A stretch of 64,000 nt of DNA from Chryseobacterium formosum (GTDB taxonomy: Bacteria; Bacteroidota; Bacteroidia; Flavobacteriales; Weeksellaceae), in NCBI RefSeq assembly GCF_026460885.1, contig NZ_JAOVZW010000011.1, positions 115,944-179,943 on the forward strand, read 5' to 3'. Position numbers and translations under genes: made by a program. Numbering within the stretch: the stretch's first letter is position 1; every line of letters begins with the position of its first letter. Shown here one piece after another: positions 8,244 through 16,260 of the stretch. The notes beneath the pieces are model-generated. The model had not been told where the DNA came from. It saw only the letters and a program-made list of their open reading frames with translations, and searched no databases.

Positions 8244-9332
8244 ATGAAGAAGATTTTAAGTATTGTATTTTTGTTATTTAGCATTTGTCAACTCTGCGCT
8301 CAAGTTCCCGACATCGAAAAAGCAAAGCGAAAGTATTTCAAGGCGAATGTAATAAGTTACAAAACAACCGCTTACTATCCCAATCCGGAAACCAACGCGA
8401 CTTCTGTTTTTAATATTTTATATACAGTTTATAAACCTCAAAACAAGGATTTTGAGTTCTACAGCAAAAATGAAACTTCAGAAGAATTCTACAAAAACAA
8501 TTCCTATTACCAGGTAAATCACAGCGAAAAAACAATTTACGAATACGAAAATAAAGACAATCAAAACGCTGCAATTTCATCTTCAAGACTTAGACAATTT
8601 GGTCCCACAACGTTGCTAAAAAAGAAATGGAGTTATATTGACGACACCCAAATTGACGGGAAAATTCACAGTCATTATTCAAATGTCGAAAGTGTTAATC
8701 ATTACGAAGGAAAAGAAATAAAAGTGGAGTTTCATATTTACATTTCTGGAAATTTTACAATCTCAAAATTCGAAAGAAAAAGTTTTGTGGATGGCAAACT
8801 TGGGCAAACCGTAACTTATGTATTCAGCAATTATATTTTCTTAGATAAAACCACCAATTTCAAAGTTCTTCTTCCAAAAGATTTTGCTTTAAAATATTAC
8901 GAAAGACAAGATTCTCTGAAGATTTTAACAAAAAACACAGCAGTTCCAAGTTTCAAAGCAATTGATTTTAATGGAAAATCGGTTTCGTTCGATTCAAAAA
9001 AAGAAAAGCAAACGCTTTTCCTCTTCTCTTCGACAAACTGTGGTTATTCAAAAATTATTTCAGATTATATTCTGAGCTCGAGTTTTAAATTAAATCCGCA
9101 GATTGAACTCATCAATATTTTTGGTTCAGATTCCAAAGCAAATGTCACCAAATATTTTGTCAATAAAGAAATGAATTTCCCGGTTATTCCTGACGTAAAA
9201 GATATTGAGCAACAATTTGGTATTAATGGTTATCCAATTCTTTATTTAGTCAATGAAAACGGAATTATTATCGAAACGCTGGATGGTACGGATCAAATTT
9301 TACCTTTTTTGAAAAATTTAAGCAAAAAATAA
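8244..9332 (+). CDS. Secreted TlpA-like thioredoxin-fold protein with a CxxS site
   Basis: From the ATG at 8244 the protein begins with a normal signal peptide (MKKILSIVFLLFSICQLCAQ). The ATG at 8226 would add six residues ahead of it and is less likely. The first 230 residues are a Bacteroidota-type domain of unknown role. The last 140 form a thioredoxin fold of the TlpA/AhpC-TSA kind (PSFKAIDFNGKSVSFD, FLFSSTNCGYSK, NFPVIPDVKDIEQQFGINGY with the cis-Pro region GYPILYLV). The redox site is CGYS (Cys about residue 266), so the second Cys of the usual CxxC is Ser. That fits a monothiol or non-oxidoreductase role. Confidence 0.75.
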   Translation: MKKILSIVFLLFSICQLCAQVPDIEKAKRKYFKANVISYKTTAYYPNPETNATSVFNILYTVYKPQNKDFEFYSKNETSEEFYKNNSYYQVNHSEKTIYEYENKDNQNAAISSSRLRQFGPTTLLKKKWSYIDDTQIDGKIHSHYSNVESVNHYEGKEIKVEFHIYISGNFTISKFERKSFVDGKLGQTVTYVFSNYIFLDKTTNFKVLLPKDFALKYYERQDSLKILTKNTAVPSFKAIDFNGKSVSFDSKKEKQTLFLFSSTNCGYSKIISDYILSSSFKLNPQIELINIFGSDSKANVTKYFVNKEMNFPVIPDVKDIEQQFGINGYPILYLVNENGIIIETLDGTDQILPFLKNLSKK

Positions 9333-9388
9333 AATTTTAAAAAATCATATTTGAATTTTCACTAAATTGAGATACATTTTTTCAACTC

Positions 9389-9737
9389 ATGAAATTACAT
9401 CTAACTCTTCTTTTTATTTTTAGTTTTGCTTTATTTTCTGCGCAGAATAAAGAACTTAACCATGAAAAACAAATCATTTCAGATTCTGTTTCGTTAAAAG
9501 ATAAAGCTATTTTAGAACGAAATATGAAAGATTTAGAAAATATAAAATCAAATTCCAAAGTAAAATCAGAAACTCAAGAATCTGTAGCGAAAGGAATTAC
9601 TATCGTTCAAGGAATTGACAGAATATTGAATTACAAAGTCAACCGGGTTTGGCGAGAAGATTTATATTGTTTGGTTTGTTTAAAGAATTTTAGATCAGGA
9701 AGAATGGCTTAAATTCTGCAACAGTAAGATAAAATGA
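9389..9737 (+). pseudogene. Small secreted protein gene with probable frameshift near 9684-9712
   Basis: The ATG at 9389 opens a frame with a signal peptide (MKLHLTLLFIFSFALFSAQ) that stops at 9712 after the poor ending FRSGRMA. From about 9684 the +1 frame instead reads ILDQEEWLKFCNSKIK and ends with TGA at 9735-9737. That TGA overlaps the ATG of the next gene (ATGA at 9734-9737). The hydrophilic, flavobacterial-looking tail and the coupled ATGA suggest that the original gene ended at 9737 and that a one-base insertion (or two-base loss) shifted the frame. The family is not recognised. A sequencing or assembly error is an equally good explanation. Confidence 0.6.
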
Positions 9738-10299
9738 ATAACTATTTTAAATGTACATTTCTCTGCATTCCATTATTCTTTTTTTTACAGAGTTGTTCAA
9801 ATCATAAACTGAGATAATTGATTTTGAAAACTTTAAAATTGCAATCCCTAAACAATGGAAAAAAATTCAACTTCAAAACATTGATAGTAATGTTGGTGGA
9901 TTTATGACAGAAAATAATGATACTATTAGTTTCGATTATGGTTCTTATTCAAATTCTTTAGAAGAAGACATCGTTATTTTTGAAAGAAAATTTTTGAAAG
10001 AAATCATAAAAGAACATCCTAAAACCGATACTTCACAAATGATTATTGTTTCAGATATGAGCAAAATAAATCAAGAGGATTTTAAAATCAACAAAAAACA
10101 TTTTGAAAAAATTTCGGGTTATAATGCCAAAATTATAAGCCCAAAGAAACCAGGGAATGGTATTACAGGAATATACATCGATAGTTTAGGAACTTCATCT
10201 TTAGGGAAAATTAAATTTAATCTCTATGCAAAAAACCTAAACATTAAAAATCAAAAAGAGCTTTTAATTGCAATTAAAACAATACAATTTAAAAAATAA
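9734..10299 (+). pseudogene. Lipoprotein gene with frameshift near 9800-9816
   Basis: The ATG at 9734 reads MNNYFKCTFLCIPLFFFLQS and then CSNHKLR before a stop, i.e. a lipoprotein signal with the lipobox Cys followed by an immediate break. The -1 frame continues from about 9808 with TEIIDFENFKIAIPKQWKKI and stays open to 10299, including the ATG at 9904 from which a 131-residue ORF can be called. The pieces together make one normal lipoprotein of about 188 residues whose body (FKIAIPKQWKKI, then DTISFDYGSYS) resembles small Bacteroidota lipoproteins related to PsbP-like proteins. One base appears to be missing. The start overlaps the end of the preceding broken gene. Confidence 0.65.
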
Positions 10300-12102
10300 T
10301 CACTTCAATTTCACAATTTCTCCTTTCTTAAAATCAATTTTAAAATGATCTGAAGTATCTCCTGAAGACAATTTTTCTAAGATTGTAAAGAAAGTTTTAA
10401 GCTGATTTAAAAACTCATCTTTTGTTTCTAAACTATCAAAATTCTTGATTAAAACTTCATATTGCTCAAGCCGTTTTTTAGAAATATCATTTTTTGCCAA
10501 TTCATCTGCAGATTGAAATTGATAAAGATTTAAAAGTGCATCTTCAAAACTCCATTTGGCAAATTTCTTTCTGATTTTATTAGATAATTTTTGATTTCCT
10601 GAACTCAACTCTAACAAATCTTTTCCAGAAAGTTTTAAAGCTTTTTCAATAAAATCTTTTGGCCAATCAGACGGAATAAACCGTAGTCTTACCAATTCTT
10701 TCAGATGAAACAAAGTAAAATCCTGGTAGTTTTTTGTTTTTAAAATCTCCTTATTCCAAATTTCTTTTGAATCTTTAGATCTCAAATTTTCAAATTCCTT
10801 TTTATACAACGGAAACAATTCATTAAATCCCGGAACATTTTTAATAGAAACAGTTTCCACTTCAAATTCATCCTGCGATTTCACCGTCAGAATTTTATAT
10901 CCCGGAATATACGCTGCCAAAGACGGAACCTGAATATTGACAAGCATTTTTCCATTTTCAAACTTTTTTATTCCGATATCATTGATGTGCATATGACCTG
11001 CAAAATGTAATTGTAGACCGGCTTTTACAAACAATTCTGCAACCTCATCATTCGGAACTCTGTCCATTTGCCACTTGTCATTTCCTAAAAGTTGTTTGAT
11101 TTCAGAATTGGCATTATCATTAAAATCAAGAATCGGATAATGGGTAAAAGCAATCAGTATTTTATGATGCTTTTTGGCTTCATTTACCACTTTTTCAACC
11201 CAGGAAAATAAATGTTTTTTATTCGTTAAAACATTGTTATAACCGATTGACGCGCCGTGAAAATTATTTTCATCATTCGGATTTCCATTGTTATTTTTCG
11301 GTATATAAGTATTTCCATCGATTGCCATCATCCAAATTCCTTCAGTAGGTTCGACCACGTAAGAAAGATCAGGAACCGAAAAACCGGCACTCACTTCATA
11401 CATTCTGTTGGAATATTCTGAATTTTTTAAAGCATTTTTAAAATTAAATTCTTCATAAGAATCTTTACTGAAGGGTGTTTGCCAAAAAATATCTTTTTCA
11501 GAAGGTGTAAATCCGAAATTTTTCATGCTGTTTAAAATTTGCAAATATCCCGACATTGCAATATCTTTTGTGACAACAGCTTTTTCACCCTTTTTAATTA
11601 AATTTTGGTCACTGACAATTGAAAGTTCACCTCCATTTTCATCCATAAAATCGGATTTCCCGCCCTGTTTCAAAAACGGACCGACTGGATCGTGATTTCC
11701 TGTGGTAATGAAAAATCGCATCTGATATTTATTCTGATATTCGTCTAAAATTTTCTTTAAACCACGAAGATTGTAGGCTTGTCCGTCATCCGTATAATCT
11801 CCCGGAAGTGCAACAATTTTGATATTTTTTTTCGCAATATCATCCAAAGCTGCTAGAAAAGCGAAATAATTTTCATTAAAAATTCTGGTAGAATGCAGTT
11901 GAGAATCCATCGTTCTGAGAATGGTTTTCTTTCCGGTTTTCGTGTTTTCAATTCCTTTAAAATCGGAATCTGAAAACCCTCCATACAAATCCTGAAAGTG
12001 TACATCAGCCAAAAAAGCAATTTCCAAAGGTTTTTGCTGACTTTTTAGATTCAATGAAAAGAAAAAAAGAATGAAAAATAAAATAGAAAATGGTTTATTC
12101 AA
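10300..12102 (-). CDS. Secreted metallophosphoesterase
   Basis: This 600-residue protein has a signal peptide (residues 1-21) and a calcineurin-like phosphoesterase domain with all the usual metal-binding blocks: FLADVHFQ (DxH), PGDYTDDG (GDxx), TTGNHDPVG (GNHD), FTHYPILD and FAGHMHIND (GHxH). A 200-residue C-terminal helical extension follows. It probably hydrolyses phosphomonoesters or diesters in the periplasm or outside the cell. It abuts the frameshifted lipoprotein gene tail to tail without a gap. Three further phosphatase/phosphodiesterase domains lie within 5 kb, which suggests a shared role in phosphate supply. The exact substrate cannot be read from the sequence. Confidence 0.88.
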   Translation of the reverse strand: MNKPFSILFFILFFFSLNLKSQQKPLEIAFLADVHFQDLYGGFSDSDFKGIENTKTGKKTILRTMDSQLHSTRIFNENYFAFLAALDDIAKKNIKIVALPGDYTDDGQAYNLRGLKKILDEYQNKYQMRFFITTGNHDPVGPFLKQGGKSDFMDENGGELSIVSDQNLIKKGEKAVVTKDIAMSGYLQILNSMKNFGFTPSEKDIFWQTPFSKDSYEEFNFKNALKNSEYSNRMYEVSAGFSVPDLSYVVEPTEGIWMMAIDGNTYIPKNNNGNPNDENNFHGASIGYNNVLTNKKHLFSWVEKVVNEAKKHHKILIAFTHYPILDFNDNANSEIKQLLGNDKWQMDRVPNDEVAELFVKAGLQLHFAGHMHINDIGIKKFENGKMLVNIQVPSLAAYIPGYKILTVKSQDEFEVETVSIKNVPGFNELFPLYKKEFENLRSKDSKEIWNKEILKTKNYQDFTLFHLKELVRLRFIPSDWPKDFIEKALKLSGKDLLELSSGNQKLSNKIRKKFAKWSFEDALLNLYQFQSADELAKNDISKKRLEQYEVLIKNFDSLETKDEFLNQLKTFFTILEKLSSGDTSDHFKIDFKKGEIVKLK

Positions 12103-12205
12103 AGCGAAAAATTTAATTTTGAAAGGTAGATTTTTAGTTTAAATTGAATGTAGATTGTATTTTAAGTTTGATTTAAATTTAAAAATATTAAAGCAATTTT
12201 TTGCA

Positions 12206-12275
12206 TTGTCATTCTGAACGGAACAAAGTTTAGTGAAGAATCTAAAATAGATTCCTCCTTTCGTCGGAATGACAA
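12206..12275. repeat. Imperfect palindromic intergenic repeat (REP-like)
   Basis: Outer arms TTGTCATTC (12206-12214) and GAATGACAA (12267-12275) are perfectly inverted. Inner arms GAATCTA (12238-12244) and TAGATTC (12248-12254) are also perfect and leave a 3-base loop. The whole folds as one long hairpin. Elements of this type, with the TTGTCATTC...GAATGACAA ends, are dispersed in many Flavobacteriia genomes between genes. Confidence 0.7.
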
Positions 12276-12291
12276 ATCCAACGAAAGCATC

Positions 12292-12320
12292 AAAAAAAGC
12301 ACCTTCATAAAGAAAGTGCT
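12292..12320 (-). terminator. Rho-independent terminator of the GNAT-nitrilase gene
   Basis: Read on the minus strand, AGCACTTTC, a 5-base loop and GAAGGTGCT form a stem with one mismatch, followed by a run of seven T. It lies 62 bases after the stop codon of the minus-strand gene. Confidence 0.65.
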
Positions 12321-12381
12321 CAATTTTTAGATAAAATAAATCTGTTGAATTTGCAAAATCTGCGAGAGCAAAAATTAAAAT

Positions 12382-13884
12382 CTATTTCAAATAAGTCTCA
12401 TACAAATCAGTTCGTCTGTCTTTCAGAATCTGAACGGAGCCGTTGTAATGAAGATCTTTTAACAAGTTTAAATCAACATCAACAATTAAAGTCATTTCAG
12501 TATTCGGAGTTGCTTCACCTTTTACAGCATTCGACGGAAATGCAAAATCTGAAGGCGTGAAAACCGCAGCCTGACCAAACTGAATATCCATATTATTGAC
12601 ACCCGGTAAATTTCCTACGCAACCAGCAATCGCTACATAACATTCGTTTTCAATCGCTCTTGCTGCTGCGCAATGACGAACTCTCATATAAGCATTTTGG
12701 GTATCAGTCAAATAAGGAACGAATAGAATTTTCATCCCTTGATCGGCAAGAATTCTTGGTAATTCCGGAAATTCTACATCGTAGCAAATCACTAAACCAA
12801 TTTTTCCACAGTCTGTATCAAAAACTTTGATTTCACTACCGCCTTTCATCCCATAATATTTCCTTTCGTTTGGCGTGATATGAATTTTTCTGTATTCATC
12901 AATTCTTCCGTCACGATGAAGAAGATAACTGATATTGTACAACTCGTTATTTTCAAAAATAGGCATACTTCCGGAGATTATATTTACATTATAACTAATC
13001 GCCAACTCAGAAATTTTGGTTCTAATTTCTTCCGTAATTTTTGCCAGTTCAATCATACTGTCACGCTCCGAAAGATTATTGAAAGGAGCCAATAAAGGTG
13101 TATTAAATAATTCCGGAAATAACACAAAATCTGATTTGTAATCACCCATTACATTCACAAAAAATTCCACCTGCTCGTAAAAAGCATGAATATCTTTGAA
13201 ATGTCTCATTTGCCACTGTACCAAACCTAAACGTACAACACTATCCTGCATTGTATTTGGTTTTTTGCTGTAATAAATATTGTTCCACTGAAGCAAAACG
13301 GCATTTTCACGGGAAGCTTCGTCTTCGGGAAGATATTTTTTAAGGATTTTTATCGGTAAAAAATTATTTGAAAGTTGGAAAGAAAGCACCGGATCGTACA
13401 TTTCTTTATCTCTTACTTTCCGAATATAATCTCTTGCTGAAAGTTCGTGGCTGTATTTATGATAATGAGGAATTCTTCCGCCTAAAATAATTGATTTCAA
13501 GTTTAATAATTCACAAAGCTCTTTTCTTGCATCGTACAATCTTCTTCCCAATCGCAATTCACGATATTCCGGATCAACGAAAATTTCGATTCCATACAGT
13601 ACATTACCTGTTGAAATATGAGTGTTAAAAGTATAATTTCCAGTAATATCGCTGTAGGTATGATCGTCACCAAATTCTTCATAATTTACGATAATTGAAA
13701 GTGCAACTGCGGCTATCACTCCGTCTACAGTGATGCAGATTTGTCCGGCTTCGAAAATTTTATTCAGTTTGGCGATGCTCTTTTTTGACCAGACGTATTC
13801 TGACATTTGAGGATACGCTCGGCGCATTGTTTCTACCAATTCGTCGTAATCGTCTACTTTCAGGGTACGTGTTTCTATCTGCAT
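12382..13884 (-). CDS. Bifunctional GNAT acetyltransferase / carbon-nitrogen hydrolase
   Basis: The first 200 residues are a GNAT acetyltransferase domain (MQIETRTLKVDDYDELVETM at the start, EIFVDPEYRELRLGRRLYDA as the acetyl-CoA loop). Residues of about 215-500 are a nitrilase/omega-amidase domain with the Glu-Lys-Cys triad in FPELFNTP, YRKIHITPNE and VICYDVEFPEL. This fusion is a known family in Bacteroidota; the substrate is not settled. I prefer the ATG at 13884 because the conserved domain begins there; the ATG at 13911 would add nine residues. It is monocistronic, with a terminator downstream. Confidence 0.9.
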   Translation of the reverse strand: MQIETRTLKVDDYDELVETMRRAYPQMSEYVWSKKSIAKLNKIFEAGQICITVDGVIAAVALSIIVNYEEFGDDHTYSDITGNYTFNTHISTGNVLYGIEIFVDPEYRELRLGRRLYDARKELCELLNLKSIILGGRIPHYHKYSHELSARDYIRKVRDKEMYDPVLSFQLSNNFLPIKILKKYLPEDEASRENAVLLQWNNIYYSKKPNTMQDSVVRLGLVQWQMRHFKDIHAFYEQVEFFVNVMGDYKSDFVLFPELFNTPLLAPFNNLSERDSMIELAKITEEIRTKISELAISYNVNIISGSMPIFENNELYNISYLLHRDGRIDEYRKIHITPNERKYYGMKGGSEIKVFDTDCGKIGLVICYDVEFPELPRILADQGMKILFVPYLTDTQNAYMRVRHCAAARAIENECYVAIAGCVGNLPGVNNMDIQFGQAAVFTPSDFAFPSNAVKGEATPNTEMTLIVDVDLNLLKDLHYNGSVQILKDRRTDLYETYLK

Positions 13885-13975
13885 AAGTTTATTTTTACTA
13901 AAGTTAAGCATTTATTCAACAAACCTTTTGCCGTTTTTCGTTATGAAAAAATTATTTATTGTTATTATTTAAGTT

Positions 13976-14207
13976 TTGGCTAAAGCCAATTATTTAGATT
14001 ATTGCTTTAGAGCGGACTAAAGTCCGCCCCCATTGATTGCTTTCATTAAAATATTCCCACAGATTGCACAGATTTTCATTCTTAGTTATTTGTGAATTCG
14101 TGGCATAAACTATTTTACAGGAATTTAAATCAGCCTTTATTGAGATAACCACTTTTAGCATTAAAATATTCTCAATCATCTGTGAAAATCTGTGAAATCC
14201 GTGGGAA
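13976..14207. repeat. Cluster of non-coding inverted repeats filling the 13912-14276 gap
   Basis: This 365-base gap holds no credible gene. Two short hairpins share a CTAAAG centre: TTGGCTAAAGCCAA (13976-13989) and GCGGACTAAAGTCCGC (14012-14027). Next comes a larger element whose left arm (TTCCCACAGATTGCACAGAT, from 14054) is inverted at its right end (14180-14207, reading TTCCCACGGATTTCACAGAT on the minus strand). Such CCACAGATT/CACAGATTTTC elements are common dispersed intergenic sequences in this group. A 61-codon minus-strand frame across it is a by-product of the repeat. Confidence 0.6.
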
Positions 14208-14210
14208 GCT

Positions 14211-14240
14211 AAAAAAGCAGCCCTTTTCAGAAACTGCTTT
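14211..14240 (-). terminator. Terminator of the PLC-like/alkaline phosphatase fusion gene
   Basis: On the minus strand, AAAGCAG (14240-14234), a 13-base loop and CTGCTTT (14220-14214) are followed by more T. It sits 37 bases beyond the stop codon of the gene at 14277-16058. Confidence 0.7.
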
Positions 14241-14276
14241 GCATCAAATATAAATCTAATAAGTAAAAGTAATTTT

Positions 14277-16058
14277 CTATTTCAGTTTTACGGCTTTTAA
14301 AATTTTGTGAAAAATCTCATTGTTTTCATATACGCCAGTAAAGTTTTCAGAGCCAGAACCGTAAGAAAAAACGGGAATTAAAGTAGCTGAATGATCATCG
14401 GTTGTAAAATCACCTTCAATGTTACTCGTTTTCATATCTCCGTGCGGAATGCTGAAACCTCCCGTTTCATGGTCTGCCGTAATTACCACCAATGTTCCGG
14501 GATTCTGATCTGCAAATTGGATTGCTTTTGTAATCGCTCTGTCAAAATCTATCCCTTCAGTAACGATGGTTCCAACATTATTGCTGTGACCTCCGCTGTC
14601 GATTTGTGCACCTTCAATCATCATAAAAAATGGTTTTTTCTTATTTTTCAGGAAATTAAGTCCATTTTCAACTACATTTGACAAAAGATTATCACGACCT
14701 TTTAAAACTTGCGGAACACCATTTTCAGACATAAAATAAACTAATTTATCCGCTTTGTTTATTCCGATTTCTTCCAGTTGATTGACTACTGAAAACTGAT
14801 GATTCGTAGAAATTTTAGATTTTCCTCCTGAAGCAAAAAAGGTAAGTTTACTTGTTAATAGATCTTCGGCAATTTCCTTTTCCATTCCACGGTCTTTTTG
14901 ATGGGCATAAAATGCGGAAGGTGTAGCTCCTACAATTTCATCTGTTGTGATAACTCCTGTGTTGAAGCCTTTTTCAGAAAGAATCTCTGTTATGTTTTGT
15001 GTTTTTTTACCTTCAGCATCAACTCCTATAAATCTGTTTTTTGTTTTCTTTCCGGTTGCGAAAGCAGTTGCTCCGGCTGCAGAGTCGGTCGTAAAATTAT
15101 CTGCTGCAGTAGTTTTAATTAAACCAATATTTTTCAATTGCGTTAAAGTTAATTGCCCTTTATTCGCCAAAACCGATGAGGAGATTTGCGAAAGTCCGTT
15201 TCCGTCACCGATCAACAGAATAACGTTTTTAACAGGACTTTTTTTCTTCAGATAAGAAAATTTAGGCTGATAAATTTCTGAAAATATATTGTTTTTAAAA
15301 GTTCTTTTTTCCAAAGAATTTACATATTCTACACATTCTTTTGGGTGGTCTGTATTAATAAAATCAACGCCGTTGTGTGCGAAAAATTCCCATGAAGTTT
15401 TTCCGTCCGGAATTGCCCAGAATCTGAAAGGTTTTCCCAATGATTTAGCTTTTTTGATGACCTCTGTAACTTTTGGCAAATCATCTTCTGTTAAACCACC
15501 TTTTCCGTTCCATTTAGAGTATTGTGGAAAACTTAGACTCAATAAAGCCACTTTTTTCCATTGATCTTCTGTTAGATTTTCTAATTTTTGATAATCAAAA
15601 GAAATAAAGTCAGGATATGAATTGTAATCTTCCGGTTTGGGCTGATTTCCGGAAATCACAAAACTTATCTTTTTCTGTGCAGTAATTTTAGGGTATTTCT
15701 GAATTGATTTTACAATCTGGTTTAAAGTTGTTTTAGCGTCTGTTTTAATATCAATTAGAATCTGCAGAGACTCTTGATTGATCATATTCATTTCTAAAGC
15801 CTTTTCGATTGGATTTAAATATAAATTTTCAAACGTTCTTTCCTTAGTAATATCTTTTTGATTGTGTGCGACGAACAGTTTTTTGTTCTCCAAAAAAACA
15901 TCAGCTTCAATCGAATTTGCACCTGAACCTAACGCATACCAAAACGGAACTTTTTGTTCGTAATCGTTATGAGAGTGTATCATTGGTTTTTGTGAAAAGG
16001 CGAGGCTTGCCACTGAAAAAACGATGGCAAAACTTATTTTTTTTATTGTTGAAATCAT
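14277..16058 (-). CDS. Secreted fusion: PLC/GDPD-like domain plus alkaline phosphatase
   Basis: This 593-residue protein has a signal peptide (residues 1-22). Residues of about 25-265 are a TIM-barrel phosphodiesterase of the PI-PLC/GDPD (AIM6-like) type: MIHSHNDYEQ, ANSIEADVF and LFVAHN supply the His/Glu/Asp residues expected at the active site. Residues of about 275-593 are an alkaline phosphatase domain: LLIGDGNGLSQ, TDSAAGATAFATGKKT with the nucleophilic Ser, ATPSAFYAHQKDR, DSGGHSNN, TADHETGG and DHSATLIPV. Together the two domains could release an alcohol phosphate from a phosphodiester and then free its phosphate. It lies next to a second alkaline phosphatase and a SusCD pair. Substrate and exact cellular location are inferred. 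Confidence 0.88.
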   Translation of the reverse strand: MISTIKKISFAIVFSVASLAFSQKPMIHSHNDYEQKVPFWYALGSGANSIEADVFLENKKLFVAHNQKDITKERTFENLYLNPIEKALEMNMINQESLQILIDIKTDAKTTLNQIVKSIQKYPKITAQKKISFVISGNQPKPEDYNSYPDFISFDYQKLENLTEDQWKKVALLSLSFPQYSKWNGKGGLTEDDLPKVTEVIKKAKSLGKPFRFWAIPDGKTSWEFFAHNGVDFINTDHPKECVEYVNSLEKRTFKNNIFSEIYQPKFSYLKKKSPVKNVILLIGDGNGLSQISSSVLANKGQLTLTQLKNIGLIKTTAADNFTTDSAAGATAFATGKKTKNRFIGVDAEGKKTQNITEILSEKGFNTGVITTDEIVGATPSAFYAHQKDRGMEKEIAEDLLTSKLTFFASGGKSKISTNHQFSVVNQLEEIGINKADKLVYFMSENGVPQVLKGRDNLLSNVVENGLNFLKNKKKPFFMMIEGAQIDSGGHSNNVGTIVTEGIDFDRAITKAIQFADQNPGTLVVITADHETGGFSIPHGDMKTSNIEGDFTTDDHSATLIPVFSYGSGSENFTGVYENNEIFHKILKAVKLK

Positions 16059-16136
16059 TCTTGTTGAGATTAAGATTAAAAAATTAAACAGTTGTAAAAA
16101 ATGATGATTTTTTGACTGTAAGTTGGTTTGTAATCC

Positions 16137-16169
16137 CTTCGTCGTCGCTCCGTCATCCCTCCGTCGAAG
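16137..16169. repeat. CTCCGTC-rich short intergenic repeat
   Basis: The sequence has CTTCG and CGAAG at its ends (16137-16141 and 16165-16169) and two CTCCGTC copies inside. The 12-mer TCGCTCCGTCAT (16145-16156) recurs exactly at 55476-55487 after nuoN. The rest of the 202-base gap holds the palindrome AACCTTGACAAGGTT (16234-16248) and no gene. Confidence 0.45.
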
Positions 16170-16260
16170 TAAATTTTCTGTTTTGGATTAAAAAAAACTA
16201 AACAGTATTTTTTTCTGTTATTGATTAAGAGAGAACCTTGACAAGGTTGTGTAGCAGAAT

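Noticed and set aside
9904..10299. A complete 131-residue cytosolic gene
   Set aside because: The same frame is open upstream to about 9808 with lipoprotein-like sequence, and a lipobox signal lies in the adjacent frame, so it is more likely the body of a frameshifted lipoprotein.
12206..12275. An insertion sequence end
   Set aside because: No transposase, no target duplication seen, and the element is too short.
13994..14179. A 61-codon minus-strand ORF in the 13912-14276 gap
   Set aside because: It lies entirely in inverted non-coding repeats and has no protein-like features.
14391..15564. Several 74-102 codon plus-strand ORFs opposite the phosphatase fusion
   Set aside because: They are antisense to a well-supported gene and have no recognisable domain.
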